From Paenibacillus sp. FSL R5-0912 (GTDB lineage Bacteria; Bacillota; Bacilli; Paenibacillales; Paenibacillaceae): a stretch of DNA of 64,000 nt. Positions 9,255 through 17,839 of the stretch are shown one piece after another. The position numbers and the translations under genes are program-made. The notes beneath the pieces are model-generated. The model made no database searches, was not told the origin of the DNA, and saw only the letters and a program-made list of their open reading frames with translations. The stretch lies in contig NZ_CP009282.1 in assembly GCF_000758605.1 (NCBI RefSeq), positions 3,596,001 to 3,660,000 on the forward strand, in the 5' to 3' direction. The first letter of the stretch is position 1. Each line of letters begins with the position of its first letter.

Positions 9255-9512
9255 TCAAACGTTTGTGCTTGCATGTTCGAGAGCGGTCACGGTGTTTTCC
9301 TTTTTAGAAGACTCGGAGTCCTGGCGCTTGACGGCTTCTTCGTCCCGCACACCATTTAATTCATATTCGTTCTGGTGAAGCTCCTTGAGCATATTCCGGT
9401 AAATATGGGTCTCCTGACGGTCCAGTCCGTCGCGATTTTCTTTCATAACCCAGTTCTCGACTGTCTTCTTCAGAATTTCGCTTTTCCGTTCCAGTAATTC
9501 CGTATAACTCAA
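9255..9512 (-). CDS. Small charged hypothetical protein
   Basis: 85 residues, hydrophilic and helix-rich (TELLERKSEILKKTVENWV; ETHIYRNMLKELHQNEYEL), no Cys pairs or membrane segment. The probable start is TTG at 9512, 8-9 bases after AAAGGATG. It has its own terminator (9171-9215), which supports a real single-gene transcript. I do not recognise the family. Confidence 0.6.
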   Translation of the reverse strand: MSYTELLERKSEILKKTVENWVMKENRDGLDRQETHIYRNMLKELHQNEYELNGVRDEEAVKRQDSESSKKENTVTALEHASTNV

Positions 9513-10018
9513 ATGACTTCATCCTTTCCGGTTTGCGGTTTCAGACGCCGGATGGACCTTGTTTACCTGCGGTTAGTAAGATTAACATCACATCCGGCGT
9601 AATGTTTACCATTATACAGGAAATACGGAACGCACCCAATGCGGTCCAGTCTTCTTCAGGCAGGGTGAGCACGGCTAAGGCCGGAACAGGAGGGCCTCAA
9701 CGGACCGCTTCGCAGAAGTGCTGACAGATGCTCCGGGATGCGGACAGATGCTGCACGGAGACGAAGGAGTCTTTTTGAACAAGGCCGGCTGTTTACTTTT
9801 GTATACAATGCTTTTCAGTTGAATTATGTTGTGTACTTGTATAAATAGTGGAAATCAGACATGGATCAATTAAGAGCTTGGGGGTGAGCGTGCGAAGAGA
9901 GCTGGCAAATCTAACAGGGCGCCGTAGAAGCTGAGTCAAAGGTAATGGAGCTGCTGCAGTTTGACGATTACCGCTTTCAGCAACGCCATCCTGGTATTAA
10001 AGATTAACTGATATGATA
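9513..10018. other. Gene-free region
   Basis: About 500 bases between two minus-strand genes. It contains a short direct repeat GACAGATGCT (near 9723 and 9743) and a short plus-strand frame ending MELLQFDDYRFQQRHPGIKD at about 9945-10007 without a clear ribosome site, perhaps a gene remnant. I see nothing else that can be supported. Confidence 0.4.
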
Positions 10019-10777
10019 TTAGTAAAACGGGGTCTGTGCTAACCGGAGTTCATGGGCCGTTGTCAAATTATACGAAAGTGCATTGTGGCGCAACTCCAGG
10101 TACAGCTCGGCCTTAGTGGCATTGATATAGGGCTGAACAAATAATACGCCGATGCCGAGTGCCAGCAGGCCCAGCAGAATCCAGCCAATGAAGCTCAAAT
10201 CAAGCACAAACATGCTGAATTTATGACCGCGTGTCATTTGCTTGCTTAATTCTACTGCGCGGTTATACCCGATATGCGGATTGTCCGCAAGGATGTAAGG
10301 CACCTGACTGTACGCATAGGATTTTACAATGCCAGGAATGATCAGCAGAAGGAACCATAAGAAATTCAAGAAACCTCTCCAGAGCATAGTTAGAACTATA
10401 GCCCAATACCGGTCCCTGTTAAACGCATAGCCGACATTGCCCATCCGGACTTCACCCTCGGCAGATCGTTTGAAGTAGCGCAGTGAACCTACAGTAAGAG
10501 GGGAAGCGATCAGGACATAAAACGCTATTCCAATTACTACGAAGATGCCAATTATGAATAATGCGATTGCAAGAAAAGACCCTAACACGCTCCAATCTAC
10601 TTCCACACCGGAGCTGGAAATTTTAGAACGTGCCGACGATCCCCAGTTCCGATTTAAGCTTGGAAGACCTGAGCCTTCTCCGAGAAAGACCAGCAGTAAA
10701 CTTACTACAAAAGCCTTCCAATACGAGGTGCGGAGAACATTCTTAGCCCTTCCCTTTATTTCTTTACGATCCCACAT
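10019..10777 (-). CDS. DUF975 family membrane protein
   Basis: About 252-residue integral membrane protein. It begins WDRKEIKGRAKNVLRTSYWKAF, a DUF975-type amphipathic start, followed by about five hydrophobic segments including FLAIALFIIGIFVVIGIAFYVL and FLWFLLLIIPGIVKSYAYSQVPYILADN, the family's most conserved block. Function is unknown. AGGAAAGAGG precedes the ATG at 10777. It stands alone, facing away from the next gene. Confidence 0.85.
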   Translation of the reverse strand: MWDRKEIKGRAKNVLRTSYWKAFVVSLLLVFLGEGSGLPSLNRNWGSSARSKISSSGVEVDWSVLGSFLAIALFIIGIFVVIGIAFYVLIASPLTVGSLRYFKRSAEGEVRMGNVGYAFNRDRYWAIVLTMLWRGFLNFLWFLLLIIPGIVKSYAYSQVPYILADNPHIGYNRAVELSKQMTRGHKFSMFVLDLSFIGWILLGLLALGIGVLFVQPYINATKAELYLELRHNALSYNLTTAHELRLAQTPFY

Positions 10778-10962
10778 CAAAAAACCTCTTTCCTTGTTAG
10801 CATTTTATTCTTCGTCTTACAATTGATACCATAGATTATGTCATTAGACAATCCATTAATTACTGTAACCTTTGACTGAATACAGAATTGATCTTTTTTT
10901 ATTATTTTAGCCAGCTAAAAGTGTCACACTAAGTATAGATACAAGCAAACGCGGCAAAGTAT

Positions 10963-11002
10963 GCCCCGTCTCCTAACCTATTCGGAAGAAGGCGGGGTTT
11001 TG
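10963..11002 (+). terminator. Possible terminator-like hairpin
   Basis: CCCCGTC pairs imperfectly with GGCGGGG and TTTTG follows. It lies between divergent genes just before the 11045 gene, so it could be an attenuator in that gene's leader rather than a terminator of another unit. Confidence 0.35.
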
Positions 11003-11044
11003 TGCGTTTAGAAGCAAATTACATTGCAGAGTGAGGGATGGACA

Positions 11045-11596
11045 ATGGGCTTTAAGGAAGAACATGAGCATTGGCTGGCCGGACATTTTCAGGGACTACA
11101 CCCGGAATATGAAGTTAAGGATTGGCGTGGCAGATCCTATTTTGTCGATGTATTATGGGAGGTAGGAGTCTCGCGTATTGCATTTGAGATTATGGACTTT
11201 GGCTCACATGGCACGGACCGGAGCAAATACCGGATGGACCTGAACCGCGGGCTTTTCCTACAGTCACAGGATTGCATGCTGCTCTTTATATCACTGGATG
11301 AGCTGAAAGAGAATCCGTCGTTCATCCTCTCCGCGCTGCGGAGTATTCTGTTTCCATATTTGTCGGCAGAAAGGTCTGTACATAGCAGCGCTAAGAGAAC
11401 CTATTCTAAAATTGAATGTGATTTGATGCGGTCAGCCCTCCGTCCCCATCGTATCTTTCGCCCGGCTGAAGCTGCGAGAGAGCTGGAGCTGCATACAACG
11501 ACGGTCATTAAAACTGCCGCATGCTGGTGGATAAAGGGGAATTTCACCCCGTGGCAAGAGGAGTATCTCAGCGAATTATTTATTATGAGTATATAG
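11045..11596 (+). CDS. Hypothetical protein with DUF559/Vsr-like nuclease fold
   Basis: About 183 residues. The first 100 residues follow the strand-helix order of PD-(D/E)xK nucleases of the DUF559/Vsr type: YFVDVLWEVGVSRIAFEIMDFGSH (Asp, then Glu with I-M-D), then SKYRMDLNRGLFLQSQDCMLLFISLDEL and a closing helix. The C-terminal half (RPHRIFRPAEAARELELHTTTVIKTA) looks like a helix-turn-helix. A nuclease or DNA-binding role is inference; I do not know a characterised relative. GAGGG before the ATG at 11045 decides the start over an earlier codon at 11024. Confidence 0.55.
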   Translation: MGFKEEHEHWLAGHFQGLHPEYEVKDWRGRSYFVDVLWEVGVSRIAFEIMDFGSHGTDRSKYRMDLNRGLFLQSQDCMLLFISLDELKENPSFILSALRSILFPYLSAERSVHSSAKRTYSKIECDLMRSALRPHRIFRPAEAARELELHTTTVIKTAACWWIKGNFTPWQEEYLSELFIMSI

Positions 11597-11965
11597 GTAC
11601 GCTCCAAAGTCCAGATTTGATCTGATGAGTAATGTAACCGGCGAATGGTTATGGAAAACCAGCCATGTAAAGAGGCGGCGGGATGATGAATTGCTCCTCT
11701 AATTGGCTCTAATGTTGATTATTCGCCGGTAGCCACAGCTTTACATAACTAATCGATCGCTCCAACTTCCTGCAAAGAGTTGTACATTCGCAGCTGGCAA
11801 CGTGAATGCTAGTTGGCTTCATGTTAACTTCGGAGTATAAAAAACGAGAGTTACATACAATTTACTGAGTCAAACAATGTTTACTATACTCATACATGTT
11901 CATAAAAGTAGGATTAGCTTCAAACCATCATCGGAAATTATTAGAAAGCTAGATTTAGAGGCGCT
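11597..11965. other. Gene-free region with inverted repeats
   Basis: Contains ACCGGCGAAT at about 11637-11646 and its reverse complement ATTCGCCGGT at about 11721-11730, with ATGTAAAG and CTTTACAT inside and outside that pair. The left copy of the repeat that flanks the AT-rich gene (11743-11763) is also here. No frame is convincing. Confidence 0.5.
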
Positions 11966-13411
11966 TTAATTACCTAATATCTCCACCAGCTCTTGAAACT
12001 CTTTTTGTATAAGTTCCTCAACGGATTGTCTATTTCTCTTAAGTATTCGAGCCCGTTTTTGCTTATTTTCATTTGAAAAATAGAATTCAAAATCTATCGT
12101 ACAACCTTCTTTCTCAAAATACTCAACGTTTGTCTCACTTGTAAGCGGTAGTGGACCGATCTCCTCATTAAAAAAGACACCTTTGACTTTGTAGAGATCC
12201 ATAATATCTTTAAGACCCCTGTCATGTGATAAAAAGAAGGGTAAATAAAATCGCCCTTCGCCAACATTCTTCATGAAATATTCCATAACTCGCGGGACAA
12301 TAAAGTCCCATGATATATTTTCAATTTTTTTTAATAAATCAGATGTTTTACCCCTTTTTTGAATTTTGCTAAATATTCTAAATCCACCAGGTTTATTGAA
12401 ATATTTATGTGCCAATATCATTTCACGATCAAAGTAGGCACCTACAATCTCATTCATGTATTCAAATAACTCAGAAACTTTCTTTGCAGCATTCTTTCCA
12501 CTTTTAAAGTTTATTTTCAGTATTCCAATTAGTATTAGTGTCATTTGTTTTTGGATAAAGATAAATTGATTCAGAAATTCTTTCCCGCTTTCACTGCAAT
12601 ACAAGTCCTCAATTAATTTATTTGCATTGTTAACTGCTTGTTCTTTGGAAATTGTGTAAATTATTCTATTAGAATCTTTAAATTCATCAATATCTATACT
12701 TTTAAAAAGCTCTAAACTAACTAAATTCGAATGCAGATCCTGATGCTCCTTTATGAAAATTTGTAAGTCGAATTCCATATGTAGTGAAGTATCCTTGTAG
12801 TTTTCTAGTAAATAGAACCAATAGTCATAATTAAATCTTTCCTTTAGCAATATAGAAATTGTGTTGAATACATTATTATTGAAATCTATAGTATCAGCAT
12901 TGATAAATCTATGTATATAGCTCGCATAATTTGAATCAACCATTATTGAATAATCAAGTGGAAAGTCTACTGATTTTCCGTCGTTTATCTCTTCTAATAA
13001 TTTTTCATCAACAAAAAATAGATTTTCTGAAGAAAAATAAGAAACAAAATCATGTGCATCCGACCTAGCCAGGTTACTTAGTTGATTTGGGATTATATCT
13101 TTATCATAATTCACAAGTGCTACAATTGTTTTAAATTTTCTAGAAGTAATGCCGTAGATGTTTAATGAAAATAATACATGATTAGGTTGTTCGGCCTTAG
13201 ATAAAAGAAACAAAAGCTTCTCAAGTTCCAAAAAAATGTACCTCCAGTATTATAAGTCACTCAACTTTCGCACCTGAATAAATGGCTAAAAGCCTTGAGT
13301 GCGTATGAAGAATTCTGTGGATTTTCTCAAATTAACAAAAAACACCTTACTTGTTTGGAGCGTTCTCCTGATCTCTCTCGATGTGTTCAGGGAGCGATAA
13401 TTAGTTAATGT
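11743..13411. repeat. Inverted repeats flanking an AT-rich gene
   Basis: At 11743-11763 the plus strand reads ACATAACTAATCG then ATCGCTCC. The reverse complement of 13391-13411 reads ACATTAACTAATT then ATCGCTCC. The copies differ by about two small indels and one change. They bracket about 1.6 kb that includes the AT-rich hypothetical gene and may mark the limits of a transferred segment. Confidence 0.45.
11966..13231 (-). CDS. AT-rich hypothetical protein, possible PIN-like domain
   Basis: 421 residues encoded by DNA far richer in A+T than its neighbours, which suggests recent transfer. No family is recognised with certainty. Two places recall PIN-type nucleases: DYSIMVDSNYASYIHRFI (about residue 93; hydrophobic strand ending in Asp-Ser-Asn) and FLSHDRGLKDIMDLYKVKGVFF (about residue 335; resembles the late Asp strand and helix). 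The middle is helical and Lys/Glu rich. No partner gene is adjacent, no signal peptide or membrane helix is seen. A defence or toxin role is conceivable but only inference. Confidence 0.6.
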   Translation of the reverse strand: MELEKLLFLLSKAEQPNHVLFSLNIYGITSRKFKTIVALVNYDKDIIPNQLSNLARSDAHDFVSYFSSENLFFVDEKLLEEINDGKSVDFPLDYSIMVDSNYASYIHRFINADTIDFNNNVFNTISILLKERFNYDYWFYLLENYKDTSLHMEFDLQIFIKEHQDLHSNLVSLELFKSIDIDEFKDSNRIIYTISKEQAVNNANKLIEDLYCSESGKEFLNQFIFIQKQMTLILIGILKINFKSGKNAAKKVSELFEYMNEIVGAYFDREMILAHKYFNKPGGFRIFSKIQKRGKTSDLLKKIENISWDFIVPRVMEYFMKNVGEGRFYLPFFLSHDRGLKDIMDLYKVKGVFFNEEIGPLPLTSETNVEYFEKEGCTIDFEFYFSNENKQKRARILKRNRQSVEELIQKEFQELVEILGN

Positions 13412-13550
13412 CCTTTATCTGCTTGCAAATGTTTTCTCCCGCTTGAGGTTAACTCCTTGTTGGCTTAAGATACCTCTTGGACTCTGTACGAATTCTAAAC
13501 CTATATGATCCCAGCACAAATAGCCCGCGTCGGACGCGGGCTCATCATAT
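13232..13550. other. Gene-free region with repeat and terminator
   Basis: Holds the right-hand inverted repeat (13391-13411), a second GGAGCG copy near 13353 and the terminator of the rhodanese gene (13521-13541). No coding frame is supported. Confidence 0.5.
13521..13541 (-). terminator. Intrinsic terminator of the rhodanese gene
   Basis: GCCCGCG and CGCGGGC form a perfect stem with a five-base loop ten bases after the stop codon at 13551; a short T-rich tail follows on the minus strand. Confidence 0.7.
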
Positions 13551-14390
13551 TTACTCTTCCCCAGTCGCCACCGGATTCTCCTCGTACGAAATCCAGTCAC
13601 TCCAGCTTCCCGCATACAGCCGCACGTTCTTGAACCCAGCCTTCTCCAAGGCCAGTACATTCGGGCAAGCGGTTACTCCGGAGCCGCAGTAGACGATGAT
13701 CTCACAGTCCTTGTCGAGACCTGCAAAGTGCTCCGCAAGCTCATCGGCGCTCTTGAAGCTGCCGTCTGCGTTCTGCGTGTCTTTCCAGAAGTAATTAACC
13801 GCGCCGGGGATATGTCCGGCCTTCTTGTCCAAGGTCTCGTTCTGGCCGTGATAGCGGTCATTCGCGCGGGAGTCGATCAAGACAGCATTTACCGTCTTCT
13901 TCGACACCTCCCGAACCTCTTCAACGTCCACCAGCATATGCGGCTGTACATTTGCCGTAAAAGTACTTGGCACCCGCACCGGCTGATGATCCGTCACCGG
14001 GTATTTCTCGGCTTTCCACTGGCTGAAGCCGCCTTCCAGGATGAATACCTGCTCGTGTCCGAGGTAGCGCAGCAGCCACCACAGCCGGGCAGCGTTCATG
14101 CCGCTCTCATCGTCATAGGCGACAATACGTGAATCGTTGCCGATTCCAAGCTTCGTGAGCCGTGCGGCCAGCACCTCAGGATCAGGCAGGGGATGACGGC
14201 CGCCATGTCCGCCAACCGGAGATGACAGATCCAGCTCCATATCCAGATAGACTGCACCCGGAATATGCTCTTCTTCATAACTATTTCTGCCGGCCTGAGG
14301 TTTGCCCAGTGTGAAGCGGCAGTCAACGATGATCTGCTCCGGCTCGTAGAGTCTGGCGAGCAGCCAGCGTTTGGTTACGGTAGCGTGCAT
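13551..14390 (-). CDS. Sulfurtransferase (thiosulfate/3-mercaptopyruvate type, tandem rhodanese)
   Basis: 279 residues with two rhodanese domains (about 5-125 and 150-275). The second carries the active-site loop CGSGVTA (about residue 238), the loop form typical of SseA/3-mercaptopyruvate sulfurtransferases; the first contains the structural GGFSQW ending. It transfers sulfane sulfur to cyanide or thiol acceptors in the cytoplasm. AAAGGATGGG precedes the ATG at 14390. Single-gene unit with its own terminator. Confidence 0.92.
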   Translation of the reverse strand: MHATVTKRWLLARLYEPEQIIVDCRFTLGKPQAGRNSYEEEHIPGAVYLDMELDLSSPVGGHGGRHPLPDPEVLAARLTKLGIGNDSRIVAYDDESGMNAARLWWLLRYLGHEQVFILEGGFSQWKAEKYPVTDHQPVRVPSTFTANVQPHMLVDVEEVREVSKKTVNAVLIDSRANDRYHGQNETLDKKAGHIPGAVNYFWKDTQNADGSFKSADELAEHFAGLDKDCEIIVYCGSGVTACPNVLALEKAGFKNVRLYAGSWSDWISYEENPVATGEE

Positions 14391-14582
14391 ATGTATCCCA
14401 TCCTTTACTTATATTCTGTGAAGTTAATTATAACGGAAAAATAGATTTCCGCATAACCGCTGAACCTGAATCATGGCAATTTGACATAGTCTCAATCCTG
14501 ATTCTACAATGGCTTGAGAACCAGTGGAGTGAACTGAAGATAATTACAGTACATATATTTACTTGGAAAGGGGCAAAAGCCT

Positions 14583-15548
14583 ACGGATACTATTGTAAGC
14601 CAGGCCTGGCCGGAGTGGAATGGAACGTTAAGGAAGCGGAGCGGAGGCTGGAATAACACCACCTACTTCGTGGACAAGGACGCCCGCCGCGCTGTACTAA
14701 GAATCTATGATACACATCGGGACCGGAATAAAATAGAGTTCGAGCATGCCGTGCTGCAGAAGCTGGCTATACTGGATTTGCCGTTTAAAACCCCTGTTCC
14801 CATTCTTACCTCCACAGGGGAAACGATGGTTCAGCTTGAAGAGGGGGAAGGGAAGCTCGCTTGCCTGTTCGGCTATATTGATGGTGAATCTCCCGCTGAA
14901 CAGGATTCCGGCTTCTATGAGTCGTTCGGTGAGGCAGCTGGGACATTATCTGCTGTGCTCGCTGATGTGAAGCCGGAGAGCCCTCCTGTATACAGGCCCT
15001 ACTATGAGCTGGGGCGGTCGTACCCGCTGTGCACCCGGGAAGCGCTCCGCGACCTGTTGTTGAATCCGCCTGAACCTCTCCAGGGTTTGCTGCCCGAACT
15101 GAAAGTGCTTGTTGAGGCTTATGAAGGAGTGGCAGACTCACTGGAGCAGCTGGAGGAGTTACCCCACCAGCTGGTGCATGGCGATCTTAATGCCTCTAAC
15201 CTACTGGTGAATGCGGAGGATGCTGCGCAGGTGACGGCGCTGCTTGATTTTGAGTTCTGTACCTGGGATGTACGGGCCATGGAGGCTGCGGTCATCTTGT
15301 CCGGAATGCTGTGCCATGAAGAGGAAGAGCGGATTATCCGTGATTTCTGGCGGGGCTTCAGCCGCAAGATCATGCTTACCGCAGAAGAATTCACAGCGAT
15401 TCCGACGCTGATCCTGCTGCGTAAGGTCGACGTCTTTCTTCATTTTGTCACCCGTTACTGGAAGGGCATTGATGAAGTGAAGGTGCTGCAGGAGCAGATC
15501 GCAGTGCTCGCGGCAGAGGTGATACAGATGTCGGGCGGGAAGCTGTAG
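14583..15548 (+). CDS. Phosphotransferase enzyme family protein (APH/homoserine kinase-like), ACG start
   Basis: Kinase of the aminoglycoside phosphotransferase fold; the small-molecule substrate is unknown. Catalytic loop LVHGDLNASNLL and the metal site LLDFEFCTWD are intact. The first canonical in-frame start (GTG, 14670) would cut off SGGWNNTTYFV, the conserved glycine loop and first strand of this family. Upstream the frame is open to a TAA at 14541 with no ATG, GTG or TTG, but ACG at 14583 stands 9 bases after GGAAAGGGG and gives TDTIVSQAWPEWNG. Either a rare ACG start is used or an ATG has mutated. The catalytic part is certain; the start is not. Confidence 0.75.
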   Translation, partial: TDTIVSQAWPEWNGTLRKRSGGWNNTTYFVDKDARRAVLRIYDTHRDRNKIEFEHAVLQKLAILDLPFKTPVPILTSTGETMVQLEEGEGKLACLFGYIDGESPAEQDSGFYESFGEAAGTLSAVLADVKPESPPVYRPYYELGRSYPLCTREALRDLLLNPPEPLQGLLPELKVLVEAYEGVADSLEQLEELPHQLVHGDLNASNLLVNAEDAAQVTALLDFEFCTWDVRAMEAAVILSGMLCHEEEERIIRDFWRGFSRKIMLTAEEFTAIPTLILLRKVDVFLHFVTRYWKGIDEVKVLQEQIAVLAAEVIQMSGGKL

Positions 15549-15570
15549 CTGAATTTATTCATCCGCTAGT

Positions 15571-16185
15571 TTACTGCCAGCCCTCCCCCGTACGGAAATT
15601 AATGATTCGCCGGGAAGCAGGAAGATACCGGATGGCGGTTATTTCTGTTTCATGAGCAAGAATCAGATTGCTCATATAGCCATTAACACGGAATCTCCCC
15701 TGATCCGTGGTGTCTACGATGAGCGTACAGCTGCCGCTGGTTTCGCAGCTTTTCCTGCTGTCCGTAATTAGGGTAGAATACTCGGCGAAGCTGCCGCTTT
15801 TCCAATAATGAACCAGGTCAAGCGTCTACTGAGGGGTTTGGAAGACAAAGGTTAGAACCAGCAGCACCGCTGCGGGCCAATTCAGGAAGCTGAAGATATA
15901 GAAGAACCGGTAGCTGCCCTTGAATTTGTCCCTAGCTCTAATTGTGATGCCGTAAAGCTTCAATGTTAATATCAGTCCGGCTATCCATAAGATGGCACAT
16001 TGCACCGTTTTGGCGGTGATGAGCCCCTGCTGCACTCCAAGCCCCCAGGCTGTGACATAATAGCGGTCAGCAAACCCCAGGATAACTACGGCAAAGGCAA
16101 ATCCAGCTAACCGCCAGAAGTATTTCTGGAAGAAGGTTTCCTTGATTACCCGCTTTGGATTCATTTGAACAACCAAATAGGGCAC
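15571..16185 (-). pseudogene. Two-part hypothetical membrane protein with an in-frame TAG
   Basis: The first 119 codons from 16185 encode a membrane protein with three to four helices (FAFAVVILGFADRYYV, CAILWIAGLILTLKLY, FLNWPAAVLLVLTFVF). The stop TAG at 15826-15828 is followed in the same frame by about 84 more sense codons (TLDLVHYWKSGSFAEYSTL ... INFRTGEGWQ) ending with TAA at 15571. A CAG to TAG change would explain this. Readthrough, or a genuine 119-residue protein beside an unrelated frame, are alternatives. I do not recognise the family. Confidence 0.6.
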
Positions 16186-16235
16186 ACTCCGGCTGGGCGA
16201 TACCGGAGCGTGCCCTATTGGTCTTGTGGATGCTA

Positions 16236-16607
16236 CTAGATCAGCCGGTAACCCGAAGGCAGATTTCCGCTGCTGCGGATGCTGCGGATTTGTGCCAGGG
16301 TCAGCCTTTGGTTAGTTGAGATAATCGACTCTACATCGTTGCCTGAGATATAGTCATCCAGATCACGAATACTGTGGTTCCCGCGAAGTACACGGAAGCT
16401 GCCTCTGAACCGGGTTCTGCTGAACAGGACGAGCGTAGCATTGCTGCTGGTGGAGAAGAAACGGAGACTTTCGATTCCGTCCAGGATATTGTCTGTATTA
16501 CGGATACCCAGATTGCCCCTGTAAATTCTGCTTCTTCCCCGGTAGTTTTCCTCGCTGTACACGGTCAGCCGCGGATAAGTCTGTGAGATATGAACCTCTT
16601 TGTCCAT
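16236..16607 (-). CDS. Beta/gamma-crystallin-like protein
   Basis: 123 residues with two Greek-key-like repeats: LTVYSEENYRGRSRIYRG to ESLRFFS and LVLFSRTRFRGSFRVLRG to ESIIST. Each has the Y/F-x-G-R aromatic corner and a hydrophobic last strand of microbial beta/gamma-crystallins, which often bind calcium; the typical N/D-N/D-x-x-S/T-S sites are not clear here. No signal peptide is seen. GGAGGAG before the ATG at 16607 decides the start over a codon at 16637. Confidence 0.7.
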   Translation of the reverse strand: MDKEVHISQTYPRLTVYSEENYRGRSRIYRGNLGIRNTDNILDGIESLRFFSTSSNATLVLFSRTRFRGSFRVLRGNHSIRDLDDYISGNDVESIISTNQRLTLAQIRSIRSSGNLPSGYRLI

Positions 16608-16760
16608 GCGAACTCCTCCTCGAAGCTGGAATGGCAAATGCAGTGCGATACTGCCAGTTGCAATACTATTCTATGATTGCTTTGGAAGACTGGTATGGTT
16701 AAACCCCACGCATGAATAGCCTGTTTCAGGTGAGGATAAGGAAAAAATTCACAAACGGGC

Positions 16761-16800
16761 TTTACAGATTGAAATGTCTAGTGTACTATTTAACTAACAC
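16761..16800 (+). promoter_or_regulatory. Sigma-A promoter with overlapping YtrA-type operator candidate
   Basis: TTTACA (16761-16766), a 17-base spacer and TACTAT (16784-16789) precede the ABC operon. The interrupted inverted repeat GTGTACTATTTAACTAACAC (16781-16800) covers the -10 element, the position expected for a repressor. The operon encodes its own YtrA-type GntR repressor, so autoregulation is inferred. Confidence 0.6.
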
Positions 16801-16867
16801 ACCAATACAACAATTTAAAAGCACAGTTGAAAACAATAACAATCCCGTACTACACAAGGAGGCTGTC

Positions 16868-17839
16868 ATGAATACATCCACTCGTAATCAAGGGCTGTCA
16901 GGCCCGGTGAAGAAAGAAACCGTATTGGAAATGCAAGGCGTCAGCAAGGTGATAAAAGGGAAGGCAATCGTAGACAACCTTAGCTTCGACATCCGCAGAG
17001 GGGAGATTATCGGACTGCTGGGTCCGAACGGTGCGGGCAAAACGACCACCATCCGCATGATGACCGGACTCATCCGTATGAGCGGAGGAGATGTCCTCAT
17101 TCATGGGCACAGCATACAAAAGGATTTCAAGCGGGCCATCTCGCAGATCGGAGCGATCATCGAGAATCCGGAGTTTTATCCCCATATGACCGGTTATGAC
17201 AATCTGAAGCAGTATCTGCGGATGAGCGACGGGGCCGGAGAATCGCGGATTGATGAAGTTGTGGCGCTGGTTGGACTGCAGGAAGCGATGGAGAAGAAGG
17301 TAAAAGCGTATTCGCTGGGCATGCGCCAGCGTCTGGGCATCGCCCAGGCCTTGCTGCATTCGCCGAAGCTGCTCATTCTGGATGAACCGACCAACGGGCT
17401 GGACCCCGCCGGAATCCGGGAAATGCGCGATTATATGCGCACGATTGCCGAGGTGGAAGGCATTGCAATACTAATCTCCAGCCATATGCTGGCCGAGATT
17501 GAACAGATCTGCCACCGCGCAGTTGTCATTCAGAACGGGAAGCTTGTGACGGTTACGCAGATTGCTGAGGCGCCGGAAGCGCGCAGTGAAGTAGCCCTCA
17601 CCATCCGGGTGGATAATACCGGGAATGCGCGTACTGTTGCCGAAGCATTGCAAGGTGTGGAGGTGACCGGGACAGATGAAGCTCACTCCGAGCTGCATGT
17701 AAGCCTGCCCGACGGGAATGTTCCGGTGCTTGTGGCTGCACTCAGTGAAGCTAAGGTTGGGGTATACCGGATTACCGAGAATAAACAGAGTCTGGAAGAT
17801 GATTTCCTGAAATGGACAGGGGGGAACCGCATTGCGTAA
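16868..17839 (+). CDS. ABC transporter ATP-binding protein
   Basis: 323-residue cytoplasmic ATPase of the BcrA/YxlF drug-export type. Walker A GPNGAGKTT, signature YSLGMRQRLGIAQALL and Walker B LLILDEPTNGLDP are intact; a C-terminal extension of about 90 residues is usual for this subfamily. AAGGAGG before the ATG at 16868 decides the start; the longer upstream frame is rejected. It overlaps the permease gene by 8 bases. First gene of a five-gene unit: ATPase, permease, GntR regulator, ATPase, permease. Confidence 0.93.
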   Translation: MNTSTRNQGLSGPVKKETVLEMQGVSKVIKGKAIVDNLSFDIRRGEIIGLLGPNGAGKTTTIRMMTGLIRMSGGDVLIHGHSIQKDFKRAISQIGAIIENPEFYPHMTGYDNLKQYLRMSDGAGESRIDEVVALVGLQEAMEKKVKAYSLGMRQRLGIAQALLHSPKLLILDEPTNGLDPAGIREMRDYMRTIAEVEGIAILISSHMLAEIEQICHRAVVIQNGKLVTVTQIAEAPEARSEVALTIRVDNTGNARTVAEALQGVEVTGTDEAHSELHVSLPDGNVPVLVAALSEAKVGVYRITENKQSLEDDFLKWTGGNRIA

